A model generated the notes under the pieces. That model saw only the letters and a program-made list of their open reading frames with translations, made no database searches and was not told the origin of the DNA. The translations under genes and the position numbers were made by a program. Shown here one piece after another: positions 1 to 7,379 of a stretch of DNA of 64,000 nucleotides (positions are counted from its first letter, which is position 1; the number at the start of each line of letters is the position of its first letter). The DNA is from Streptomyces cinnamoneus (GTDB lineage Bacteria > Actinomycetota > Actinomycetes > Streptomycetales > Streptomycetaceae), in the NCBI RefSeq assembly GCF_014650495.1, contig NZ_BMVB01000010.1, positions 1-64,000 of the forward strand. Reading direction: 5' to 3'.

Positions 1-2
1 TC

Positions 3-77
3 CACGGCACGCTGACCACCGCAGCCATCGTGATCTGGCTCCGCGATCTCATCAAAGAGCCATCGGACACGCCCTAG
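3..77 (+). CDS. 3' end of an unidentified protein (cut by window start)
   Basis: Only the last 24 codons and the TAG stop are present; the frame is open from the first complete codon of the window. The visible tail has a hydrophobic stretch (TTAAIVIWL) followed by a charged, Pro-containing end (KEPSDTP). That is too little to assign a family. It ends about 45 bp before the converging small membrane-protein gene. Base composition is less GC-biased than in the genes further right. Confidence 0.4.
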   Translation, partial: HGTLTTAAIVIWLRDLIKEPSDTP

Positions 78-123
78 TCATCGTCACCGATCACGAACCC
101 TGACACGGCCAAGTGGCTCCCCG

Positions 124-327
124 TCAGGTGGCCGTGGGCGGGGAGATCCAAGTGGCAGGCTGCTGTTCGGCGTCGCTGTCGCCGAACCCGAAGATCTGAC
201 CCCAGAGCCACACCACCGCACACAAGCCAGCAACGGCCCAGATGCTCAGCCCCTTGGCGGACTTCGGCCCCGGCTTGCGGCGGATGTGGCTTCGTACGCG
301 CACGTATCCGTCCGGAACCTTCGGCAT
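124..327 (-). CDS. small single-pass membrane protein, 67 aa, unknown function
   Basis: The protein has a basic N-terminus (PDGYVRVRSHIRRKPGPKSAK, residues 5-25), one clear transmembrane helix at about residues 27-46 (IWAVAGLCAVVWLWGQIFGF) and a short polar tail, so a positive-inside orientation with an external tail is likely. The ATG is preceded by a purine-rich GGGAGGGG about 7 nt upstream, a good ribosome-binding site, which is the main support for a real gene. I do not recognise the family. It converges on the truncated gene at the window edge, and about 230 bp without a gene separates it from corA. Confidence 0.6.
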   Translation of the reverse strand: MPKVPDGYVRVRSHIRRKPGPKSAKGLSIWAVAGLCAVVWLWGQIFGFGDSDAEQQPATWISPPTAT

Positions 328-346
328 GCTGCATCCCCTCCCTGTC

Positions 347-365
347 GGTCCGCGCTGCGCGGACC
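347..365. repeat. 8-bp perfect hairpin upstream of the 67-aa gene
   Basis: GGTCCGCG and CGCGGACC flank a 3-nt loop (CTG), about 20 bp upstream of the ATG of the small membrane-protein gene. It would lie in that gene's leader if transcription starts further upstream. There is no T-tract, so it is not an intrinsic terminator. The rest of 328-554 shows nothing I can assign. Confidence 0.4.
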
Positions 366-554
366 TCCAGTTCGGTTGTAGCGGTGGCCACTGACAGGAT
401 CTGATGTCCCGTCATGGCCGTGCGGGAGGTAAGGGTGCATGTCGGCCATGCCTCCGCGAGTGTCTACCGACCCTCGCGGTCCTCTGGTCTGCGCCGCGGT
501 TTTCCGGCTGTGTGCCGTGCTGTGGATCCGCAAGGCGTTCCGAATGCCCTGTCG

Positions 555-1709
555 CTACAGCCAGTCCCGCCGCTTGAAGATGAAGTACAGGCTCGTACAC
601 ACCGCTGCCATCAGCAGAATTGCGAAGGGGTAGCCGAACGCCCAGTGCAGCTCCGGCATGCGGTCGAAGTTCATGCCGTAGATGGTTCCCACCAACGTGG
701 GTGCGAACAAAATGGCCGCCCACGACGAGATCTTCTTGATCTCCTCGTTCTGCTCGAAGCCGGCCTCCGCCAGGGCGCGCATCTCTGCGTTCTGCTGCTG
801 GGTGACGAGGGTGGCGTTGACCTGGAGGATGTCGGTGAGGGCCGAGCGGAAGCCGTCCACGCGCTCGCTGGTGTGGGTGACGTGGTCGGCGACGTCGCGG
901 AGGTAGCGCTGGAGTTCGTCGTCGGTGCCGTATTTCGCGAAGCCCGCCATCAGGCCGTGCAGCATGCCCACCAGGGGGCGGGTGGCGCGCTGGAACTCCA
1001 CCATTTCGCGGGCGAGTTCGTAGATGCGGCGGGAGACGGCGGGGTCGCCGCCGAAGACCTCGGTCTCGATCTCGTCGATGTCGTTCTGGACGCCCGACAC
1101 GACCGGGGCGTACCCGTCGACGACCGCGTCGAGGATGGCGTAGAGCACGGCCTCCGGGCCCAGGGCGAGGAGCTCGGGGGTGGCCTCCATGCGGCGGCGG
1201 ACCGCGGAGAGGTCCGGGGCCGCGCCGTGCCGGACGGTGATGACGAAGTCGGGGCCGACGAAGACGTGCAGTTCGCCGAAGTCGACCTCCTCGGGCGCGT
1301 CCAGGTAGCGGGCGGCGCGCAGGACGACGAAGAGGGTGTCGCCGTAGCGCTCCAGCTTGGGGCGCTGGTGGGCCTCCAGGGCGTCCTCGACGGCCAGCTG
1401 ATGGAGGTCGAACTCCCCGGCGAGGGAGACCAGTTCCTCCTCGGTGGGCCGGTAGAGGCCGATCCAGGCCATGCTCTCCGGCTGCTCGCGCAGCTGCCGG
1501 TACGTTTCGGCCAGGGTCTCGGGGGTGGCGACGCGGTGGCCGTCGCAGTAGACGGCGGCGTGGACGATGCTGCCCTCGGCCTCCGACGGGCCGTCGGGTG
1601 CGGTGGCGTCGGCAGGGGGAGCGGCCGGAGCGGCGTTGCGGCCGTTCGGTGGGCGCAGCCAGGAGTGCTTCTTGGGTGTGGACCGATGGCGCGGCGGGCG
1701 CTCGGGCAT
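555..1709 (-). CDS. corA: CorA family Mg2+/Co2+ transport protein
   Basis: A 384-aa CorA-type channel: a large cytosolic domain followed by two C-terminal transmembrane helices. The signature GMN motif is at about 345-347 (YGMNF), between TM1 (SSWAAILFAPTLVGTI) and TM2 (PFAILLMAAVCTSLYFIF), and the protein ends in the usual basic KRRDWL. The conserved cytosolic core with VEDALEAHQRPKLERY is present. Family knowledge: it forms a homopentamer in the membrane that lets Mg2+ (also Co2+, Ni2+) in along the potential. I chose the ATG at 1709, which has AGAGGG 8 nt upstream; a GTG at 1733 is in frame but poorly placed for ribosome binding. The first 70 residues are Pro/Ala/basic and look unstructured. 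Monocistronic; the next gene upstream on the same strand is a TetR regulator. Confidence 0.93.
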   Translation of the reverse strand: MPERPPRHRSTPKKHSWLRPPNGRNAAPAAPPADATAPDGPSEAEGSIVHAAVYCDGHRVATPETLAETYRQLREQPESMAWIGLYRPTEEELVSLAGEFDLHQLAVEDALEAHQRPKLERYGDTLFVVLRAARYLDAPEEVDFGELHVFVGPDFVITVRHGAAPDLSAVRRRMEATPELLALGPEAVLYAILDAVVDGYAPVVSGVQNDIDEIETEVFGGDPAVSRRIYELAREMVEFQRATRPLVGMLHGLMAGFAKYGTDDELQRYLRDVADHVTHTSERVDGFRSALTDILQVNATLVTQQQNAEMRALAEAGFEQNEEIKKISSWAAILFAPTLVGTIYGMNFDRMPELHWAFGYPFAILLMAAVCTSLYFIFKRRDWL

Positions 1710-1848
1710 CGTTGCTTCCCTCTCGCTCGTCACTTGGGTCGCAGAACAGGATATACAGCCCCATCGGTACCGGCGCAGACCCCTCGGGGCGGCCCCACGG
1801 CGGTGCCGGTGCGCTCCCCGTTGCCCCTGGCGGCGCTTCCCCGTTTCC

Positions 1849-2469
1849 CTAGCCGCGTGCCGTGAGGGAGGTCAGGTGCTGCCGCAGCACCCGGCGCATC
1901 GCGTCCGGGGTCACGGCGTCGGGCCACAGGGCGGCCTGCAGTGCCAGGCCGTCGAGCAGGGCCGACAGCCGCAGCGCCTCCGTGCCGACGTCCAGTCCCT
2001 CGGCCAGGGCGCCGGCCCGGCGGGCCTCGGTCAGGATGCGGGTGAGCAGCTCGTGCATGCCCTGCTGCAGTTCGTCCGCCCGCGGGCGCAGCTCGGGCCG
2101 GGTCCGGGCGGCGGTGGTGAAGGCCAGCCACAGCACGGCCTCCTCGTGGCGCACGTCGTCCAGCGGCAGGAACTCGCCCAGCAGTTCCTCGGTGGCCGCC
2201 CGCCGTTCCCCGGCGTCCGCGGCGGCGCCCAGGAGCCGGGCGGCGTGCCCGCGGACGCGTGCGTCGATGCGGCCGGCCAGCTCGTCCATCGCGAAGATCA
2301 GCATGTCGCCGTGCCCGGTGAAGTAGTGCCGCACCGAGCCCACGACGAGTCCCGCCTCGTCGGCGATGTTGCGCAGGGACGCGTGCTCCAGGCCGTCGCG
2401 GGCCACGATGCGGAACACCGCGTCGGCCACCGCCCGGCGGCGGGCCTCACGGTCGACGATCTTCGGCAT
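1849..2469 (-). CDS. TetR/AcrR family transcriptional regulator
   Basis: A 206-aa TetR-type repressor. The N-terminal helix-turn-helix is at about residues 8-55 (AVADAVFRIVARDGLEHASL, then NIADEAGLVVGSVRHYF), followed by an all-helical ligand-binding half resembling the TetR_C BetI-like type. It is transcribed divergently from the DUF1453-like membrane protein across 66 bp that contain an imperfect palindrome, so autoregulation plus control of the divergent gene is the simplest reading. The ligand is unknown. Confidence 0.88.
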   Translation of the reverse strand: MPKIVDREARRRAVADAVFRIVARDGLEHASLRNIADEAGLVVGSVRHYFTGHGDMLIFAMDELAGRIDARVRGHAARLLGAAADAGERRAATEELLGEFLPLDDVRHEEAVLWLAFTTAARTRPELRPRADELQQGMHELLTRILTEARRAGALAEGLDVGTEALRLSALLDGLALQAALWPDAVTPDAMRRVLRQHLTSLTARG

Positions 2470-2476
2470 GTTGCCG

Positions 2477-2525
2477 TTTATAGCACGACCGGGCTACATT
2501 AATTTGGCACGGTTGAGCTAATAAA
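2477..2525. promoter_or_regulatory. probable TetR operator (imperfect inverted repeat)
   Basis: The arm TTTATAGCACGACCGGGC at 2477-2494 is matched on the other strand by TTTATTAGCTCAACCGTGCC at 2506-2525. The two related half-sites point towards each other across an AT-rich centre (CTACATTAATT). The site fills the short region between the divergent TetR and membrane-protein genes, overlapping where both promoters must lie. Confidence 0.55.
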
Positions 2526-2535
2526 AGGGGGCGGT

Positions 2536-3015
2536 ATGAACGTCTGGCTGCTGGCCGGTCTCATCACGGCGGTGGTCATCGTCGTCGTCATCAAGCGGCT
2601 GATCGGCGAACCGCTCAACGCCCGCGACCTGTTCGGCCCTCCCGTCGTCCTCAGCGGCCTCGGCGTCTGGGCCCTGTACAAGGCGGAGCACCTCACCGGG
2701 GCCGACATCGCCTGGGCGGTCGGGGGAGTGGCGCTCGGTATCGCCCTGGGGGCCCTGCGGGGCACGACCGTCCGGGTCTTCGAGAAGCAGGGCGTGCTGT
2801 GGCAGCGCTACACCGGCCGCACCTTCCTCGTCCTCGTGGCGTCGGCGGCCGTCATGGCCGGGTTCGGCCTGCTGGCGACCCGGATGGGCATGCACGAGCA
2901 GGCGCGGCCGACCCAGCTGTCCATCGGGGTGGGCTTCCTCGGCGAGGCTCTGGTGATCGGCGCCCGGGGCCTCGCCAGCGGCGTGCCGTTCGCGCCGGAG
3001 CGACGGCGCGCCTGA
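2536..3015 (+). CDS. DUF1453/CcdC-like multi-pass membrane protein
   Basis: A 159-aa integral membrane protein with about four or five hydrophobic helices (residues 2-20, 37-52, 60-76, 98-116 and 126-146). The pattern of an N-terminal VVIKRLIGEPLNARDL segment and a central ALRGTTVRVFEKQGVLWQRY stretch resembles Streptomyces DUF1453 (CcdC-like) proteins. Function is unknown. The ATG follows GGGGG at about 8 nt. It is probably repressed by the divergent TetR regulator and therefore inducible by that regulator's ligand. An 18-bp tandem repeat array starts 27 bp after its stop. Confidence 0.8.
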   Translation: MNVWLLAGLITAVVIVVVIKRLIGEPLNARDLFGPPVVLSGLGVWALYKAEHLTGADIAWAVGGVALGIALGALRGTTVRVFEKQGVLWQRYTGRTFLVLVASAAVMAGFGLLATRMGMHEQARPTQLSIGVGFLGEALVIGARGLASGVPFAPERRRA

Positions 3016-3042
3016 CCGGGCCGGGGTCGCCGACGGGGGGGA

Positions 3043-3241
3043 GGCCCGCCGACGGGGGAAGGCCCGCCGATGGGGGAAGGCCCGCCGGCGGGGGAAGGGC
3101 GGCCGGCGGGGGAAGGCCCGCCGATGGGGGAAGGGCGGCCGGCGGGGGAAGCTCCGCCGACGGGTGAAGGTCCGCAGGCGGGGGGAAGTTCCGCCGACAG
3201 GGCAAGGGCCGCCGGCGGGGGAGAGGCCGCCGGCCGGGAGG
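3043..3241. repeat. 18-bp tandem repeat array, about 11 copies
   Basis: The unit is GGCCCGCCGACGGGGGAA and variants, repeated head to tail without spacers; one copy is 19 bp. The right-most copies are the most diverged. It lies between the converging DUF1453 gene and lysA and contains no credible gene. It is one of several G/C-rich minisatellites in this window. Confidence 0.9.
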
Positions 3242-3253
3242 GATCCGCCCCTG

Positions 3254-4612
3254 TCACTCCCCCACGTCCCGGCTGCGCAGGTCCGCCGGCGTCTCCCGGC
3301 GGATCAGCAGCCGGGCCCGGCCGTCCGCAACGGCCGCCACCGGCGGCCGGCCGACGAGGTTGTACGCCGACGCCATGGACACCTGGTACGCCCCCGAGGC
3401 GGGGACCGCGAGGACGTCGCCGGGGCGGACGTCGCCCGGCAGCGCCACGTCCTCCGCCAGAACGTCCCCCGCCTCGCAGTGACGGCCCACCACGGTCACC
3501 GGCCGCGCCGGCGCCGCCGGGGCGCGCCCCACGAGCCGCACCGTGTAGCGCACGCCGTACAGCGCGGGGCGCGGGTTGTCGCTCATGCCACCGTCGACGG
3601 CCACGAAGACCCGGCCCCCCGTCGACTTCACCGCGAGCACGCGGTACAGCGCGACGCCGGCCGGACCCGCGATCCAGCGCCCGGGCTCGACCGCGAGCCG
3701 GGGCACCGGCAGGTCGGCGTGGGCGCACCGCAAGGACAGCTCGCTCGTGACCCGGGCGGCGTACGCCTTCGGGTCCAGGGCCGCCCCGCCGTCACGGTAG
3801 GCGATGGCGAAGCCGCCGCCCATGCCGAGCTCCTGGAAGGTCACCCCGTGCACGTCACGCAGCCGGGCGAGCAGCGCCACCATGCGGCGCACGGCGGTGA
3901 CGTACGGGTCCACGGAGGCGATCTGGGAACCGAGGTGGCAGTGCAGGCCCACGAGTTCGAGGCGGGGCTGGCCCAGGATGCGGGCCACCGCGCCCTCCGC
4001 CTCGCCGCCCGCCACCGGCAGCCCGAACTTCTGCCCCTCGACGCCGGTGCGCACCGCCGCGTGCGCACCCGCCTCCACGCCCGGCACCACGCGCACGAGC
4101 ACCCGCTGCCGCGCCCCCGGCGGCACCAGCGCCGCCAGCCGGGCTATCTCGCCGGTGCTGTCGATGACGATGCGCCCCACGCCCAGCCGCAGCGCCGTGC
4201 GCAGGTCGTCGGGGCTCTTGGCGTTGCCGTGCAGGACGATGCGCTCGGCGGGGAAGCCCGCGTGCGCGGCGAGTTCGAGCTCGCCGGCCGAGCAGACGTC
4301 CAGCGACAGGCCCTCCTCCCCGATCCAGCGGATCATCGCGCGGGAGAGGAACGCCTTGCCGGCGTACGCGACGTCGGCGTCCGGAAGTGCGGCCCGCCAG
4401 GCCCGGGCCCTGGCCCGGACCTCGCTCTCGTCGAGGACGTAGCAGGGGGTGCCGAAGCGGTCGGCCAGCTCCATGAGGGAGACACCCCCGACGGCCAGGT
4501 CGCCCGAGCGCAGGAGGCGTGCCGAGGCGGGCCACACGGGCGCCGGCGAGGGCTCCTCGGGCAGGGGCGGGAGGCCGGCCGGGGCGAGGGGAAGGGTCAC
4601 GGGTATCTCCAT
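3254..4612 (-). CDS. lysA: diaminopimelate decarboxylase
   Basis: A fold-type III PLP decarboxylase of about 452 aa that converts meso-diaminopimelate to L-lysine, the last lysine step. The PLP lysine is Lys86 in YAGKAFL. The HCHLGSQI motif, the glycine loop GMGGGFAIAY, EPGRWIAG and the C-terminal substrate/active-site segment CEAGDVLAEDVALP are all present. ATG 4612 has no good ribosome site. The in-frame GTG at 4600 has GGAGA six bases upstream and may be the real start; either gives a normal-length protein. The frame stays open to 4885 only through tandem repeats, which I do not believe are translated. Upstream lies a 35/36-bp repeat array, so the promoter is either within or beyond it. 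Confidence 0.9.
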   Translation of the reverse strand: MEIPVTLPLAPAGLPPLPEEPSPAPVWPASARLLRSGDLAVGGVSLMELADRFGTPCYVLDESEVRARARAWRAALPDADVAYAGKAFLSRAMIRWIGEEGLSLDVCSAGELELAAHAGFPAERIVLHGNAKSPDDLRTALRLGVGRIVIDSTGEIARLAALVPPGARQRVLVRVVPGVEAGAHAAVRTGVEGQKFGLPVAGGEAEGAVARILGQPRLELVGLHCHLGSQIASVDPYVTAVRRMVALLARLRDVHGVTFQELGMGGGFAIAYRDGGAALDPKAYAARVTSELSLRCAHADLPVPRLAVEPGRWIAGPAGVALYRVLAVKSTGGRVFVAVDGGMSDNPRPALYGVRYTVRLVGRAPAAPARPVTVVGRHCEAGDVLAEDVALPGDVRPGDVLAVPASGAYQVSMASAYNLVGRPPVAAVADGRARLLIRRETPADLRSRDVGE

Positions 4613-4647
4613 CGGGGGAACGGGCCCGCGGGCGGGTGACGGGCCGG

Positions 4648-5041
4648 ACGGTGCCCGAGCGGACCTGGGCACACGGAAGCTGGACGGTGCCCGAGCGGGC
4701 CCGGGCACGCGGAAGCTGGACGGTGCCCGTGCGGGCCCGGGCACGCGGAAGCTGGACGGTGCCCGTGCGGGCCGGGCACGCGGAAGCTGGACGGTGCCCG
4801 TGCGGGCCGGGCACGCGGAAGCTGGACGGTGTCCGAGCGGACCCGGGCACACGGAAGTCGGGCGGTGCCCGTGCGGGCCGGGCACGCGGAAGCCGGATGG
4901 TGCCCGTGCGGACTGGGCACGCGGAAGCCGGATGGTGCCCGTGCGGACCTGGGCACACGGAAGTCGGGCGGTGCCCGTGCGGGCCCGGGCACACGGAAGC
5001 CGGACGGTGCCCGAGCGAACCCGGGCACAAGGAACCCGGCC
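4648..5041. repeat. 35/36-bp tandem repeat array (11 copies), each with an inverted repeat
   Basis: The unit is about GACGGTGCCCGTGCGGGC followed by CCGGGCACGCGGAAGCTG. Copies are 35 or 36 bp long because the central run of C varies, so no reading frame passes through unchanged. Every copy holds a short inverted repeat, GTGCCCG facing CGGGCAC. It fills the roughly 450-bp gap between lysA and the SAV_915-like gene, where no other feature is visible. There are no unique spacers, so it is not a CRISPR array. Confidence 0.9.
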
Positions 5042-5066
5042 GGAGTCGGACGAAAGGAACGGGCGG

Positions 5067-5474
5067 TCAGCCCGGCAGCGTCGGCAGCAGCGGCGTCGTG
5101 TCCTCGGGGAAGGGCCGCACGGGCGCCGCGCTCAGCTGCGGGTCGACGCGGACCAGCGTCACCCCGAGCGGCTCGGCCAGGGCGCGGACGGCCGGCAGGG
5201 CGAGGCGGACCGAGGGGACGCCTTGGCCCAGACAGTCGGACAGCCGCCGCCGGGAGGTGAAGGCGACGGCCGTACGGGCGCCGAGCGGAGTGCGGTAGAC
5301 GCGCAGCGCGAAGCCGCAGGAGCACGGCCGCACGGGCACGTGGAGCGGCTCCGCGGGGCCCGGATGGGAAGGCTCGCCGTCGTCGGCCGGGAGGGCGTGG
5401 GCGCCGTCGGCGCGGTCGGAGTGGGTGACCGCGGCCACGGCCGCCGCTTCGGCGGGGGTTCGGCTCACATGCAT
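5067..5474 (-). CDS. SAV_915-family-like protein of unknown function
   Basis: A 135-aa soluble protein. The core (FTSRRRLSDCLG, then SVRLALPAVRALAEPLGVT and LVRVDPQLSAAP) resembles the small SAV_915-type proteins found in many copies in Streptomyces; the match is from memory of the pattern and is moderate. The first 45 residues are Ala/Pro/Asp-rich. The ATG is preceded by AAGGA at 5 nt. It is encoded upstream of lysA on the same strand but separated by the repeat array, so it is probably an independent unit. Confidence 0.65.
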   Translation of the reverse strand: MHVSRTPAEAAAVAAVTHSDRADGAHALPADDGEPSHPGPAEPLHVPVRPCSCGFALRVYRTPLGARTAVAFTSRRRLSDCLGQGVPSVRLALPAVRALAEPLGVTLVRVDPQLSAAPVRPFPEDTTPLLPTLPG

Positions 5475-5546
5475 GACGGTCCTTGGGAGGTGTCGGGAAG
5501 TGCGTCGCCCACGCTATGCCCGGCCCCGGTCCGGACAACCGTCTCC

Positions 5547-5594
5547 TTGACAGCACGTTGACCCCCACCGGCGGTCCCTTGACGGCTCGTTGAC
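5547..5594. promoter_or_regulatory. pair of 16-bp direct repeats upstream of the acyl-CoA synthetase operon
   Basis: TTGACAGCACGTTGAC (5547-5562) and TTGACGGCTCGTTGAC (5579-5594) differ at only two positions and are 32 bp apart (three helical turns). Each contains two TTGAC elements 11 bp apart. They end about 90 bp before the GTG of the first synthetase. This may be a tandem activator site or overlapping -35 elements; no matching -10 is obvious. Confidence 0.45.
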
Positions 5595-5684
5595 GTCTGC
5601 GGCCCGGCCCCGTCACCCCTGGCCGTGACCCGCTCTCCTGGGATAGTTGGAGGACACGAGAACGAGGGGAAACGGGGAGGACTT

Positions 5685-7379
5685 GTGACCGCAACGAATC
5701 CGGCCGGGACCGACGGCCCGGCCGATGTGTTCCGGCAGGCCCGGGACTTCCTGCTCCGGCACCGCGAGGACTACGCGGCGGCGTACGAGGGCTTCGTCTG
5801 GCCCCGGCCCACGACGTTCAACTGGGCGCTGGACTGGTTCGACGCCATCGCCCGGGACAACGACCGCACCGCTCTGTGGATCGTGGAGGAGGACGGCACC
5901 GAGGCCCGCCTCACCTTCGACGCGCTGCGCCGCCGCTCCGACCGCGTCGCCAACTGGATGCGCCGGCACGGCGTACGGGCCGGCGACCGCATCGTCGTCA
6001 TGCTCGGCAACCAGACCGAGCTGTGGGAGACCGCACTGGCCGCCATGAAGCTGCGCGCCGTCGTCATCCCCGCCACGCCCCTGCTCGGCCCCGCGGACCT
6101 CGCCGACCGCGTCGGCCGCGGCCGGGCCCGGCACGTGCTCGTACGGGCCGAGGACACCGGCAAGTTCGCCGACGTGCCCGGCGACTACACCCGCATCGCG
6201 GTCGGCGGCAGCGGCGGGCCCGGCTGGCTCGCCTACGAGGAGTCCGCGGCGGCCGACGAGGAGTTCACCCCCGACGGAGTCACCCACGCCGACGACCCGC
6301 TGCTCCTCTACTTCACCTCCGGCACCACCGCCCGCCCCAAGCTCGTCGAGCACACCCACACCTCGTACCCCATCGGTCACTTGTCGACCATGTACTGGAT
6401 CGGGCTGCGCCCCGGCGACGTCCACCTCAACATCTCCTCGCCCGGCTGGGCCAAGCACGCCTGGTCCAACCTCTTCGCACCCTGGAACGCCGAGGCCACC
6501 GTCTTCGTCCACAACTACAGCCGCTTCGATCCCGCCCGCCTCATGGCCGAGATGGACCGCTGCGGCGTCACGAGCTTCTGCGCCCCGCCGACCGTGTGGC
6601 GCATGCTCATCCAGGCCGACCTCGGGGCGCTGCGCACCCCGCCGCGCGAGGCGGTGGCCGCCGGGGAGCCCCTCAACCCCGAGGTCATCGAGGCCGTCCG
6701 GCGCTCCTGGGGCGTCACCATCCGCGACGGCTTCGGGCAGACGGAGACGTCCGTGCAGGTCGCCAACCCGCCCGGCCTGCCGCTGAAGACGGGCTCCATG
6801 GGGTGCCCGAGCCCCGGCTTCCGCGTCGTCCTCCTCGACCCGCACACCGGCGAGCCCGCCGACGAGGGCGAGATCGCCCTCGACCTCACCGAGCGGCCCG
6901 TCGGCCTGATGACCGGCTATGCGGGCGACCCGGAACGCACCGCCGAGGTCATGGCGGGTGGCCACTACCGCACGGGCGACCTCGGTTCCCGGGACGCCGA
7001 CGGGTACATCACCTACGTGGGCCGCAGCGACGACGTCTTCAAATCCAGTGACTACAAGGTCTCTCCCTTCGAGCTGGAGAGCGCCCTCCTCGAACACGAG
7101 GCCGTCGCCGAGGCCGCCGTCGTGCCCGCCCCCGACCCCGTTCGGCTGTCCGTGCCCAAGGCGTACGTCGTCCTCGCCGCGGGCTGGGAGCCCGGCCCGG
7201 ACACCGCCAAGGCCCTCTTCGCCCACTCGCGGGCCGTGCTCGCCCCGTACAAGCGCGTCCGCCGGCTGGAGTTCGCCGAGCTGCCCAAGACCGTGTCCGG
7301 CAAGATCCGCCGCATCGAGCTGCGCGAGCGCACCGCACAGGGCGGCGGGACCGAGTACCGAGAGGAAGACCACCGGTGA
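5685..7379 (+). CDS. AMP-dependent acyl-CoA synthetase (medium-chain ACSM-like)
   Basis: A 564-aa member of the ANL adenylating superfamily: it activates a carboxylic acid with ATP to an acyl-adenylate and then a CoA thioester. The phosphate-binding P-loop is at about 209-220 (YFTSGTTARPKL), the A5 motif is in GFGQTETS, the A7/A8 region is YRTGDLGSRDADGYITYVGR, and the catalytic A10 lysine is about Lys540 (TVSGKIRRIEL). The layout, with SSPGWAKHAWSNLFAPW and DDVFKSSDYKVSPFE, fits medium-chain acyl-CoA synthetases of the ACSM type. GTG 5685 has GGGGAGG 4 nt upstream. The next gene overlaps by 4 bp, so the two synthetases are translated from one message. Confidence 0.88.
   Translation: MTATNPAGTDGPADVFRQARDFLLRHREDYAAAYEGFVWPRPTTFNWALDWFDAIARDNDRTALWIVEEDGTEARLTFDALRRRSDRVANWMRRHGVRAGDRIVVMLGNQTELWETALAAMKLRAVVIPATPLLGPADLADRVGRGRARHVLVRAEDTGKFADVPGDYTRIAVGGSGGPGWLAYEESAAADEEFTPDGVTHADDPLLLYFTSGTTARPKLVEHTHTSYPIGHLSTMYWIGLRPGDVHLNISSPGWAKHAWSNLFAPWNAEATVFVHNYSRFDPARLMAEMDRCGVTSFCAPPTVWRMLIQADLGALRTPPREAVAAGEPLNPEVIEAVRRSWGVTIRDGFGQTETSVQVANPPGLPLKTGSMGCPSPGFRVVLLDPHTGEPADEGEIALDLTERPVGLMTGYAGDPERTAEVMAGGHYRTGDLGSRDADGYITYVGRSDDVFKSSDYKVSPFELESALLEHEAVAEAAVVPAPDPVRLSVPKAYVVLAAGWEPGPDTAKALFAHSRAVLAPYKRVRRLEFAELPKTVSGKIRRIELRERTAQGGGTEYREEDHR

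Noticed and set aside
246..633. Small ORFs in the gap 328-554 (95 aa minus, 64 aa plus)
   Set aside because: No ribosome site, no recognisable pattern, and they overlap the CorA or membrane-protein genes.
4613..4885. N-terminal extension of LysA to 4885
   Set aside because: It is only the translation of the tandem repeat; unit lengths of 35 and 36 bp show no frame constraint, and the family starts at the annotated position.
4613..5066. CRISPR array
   Set aside because: Units are contiguous 35/36-bp repeats with no unique spacers and no cas genes nearby.
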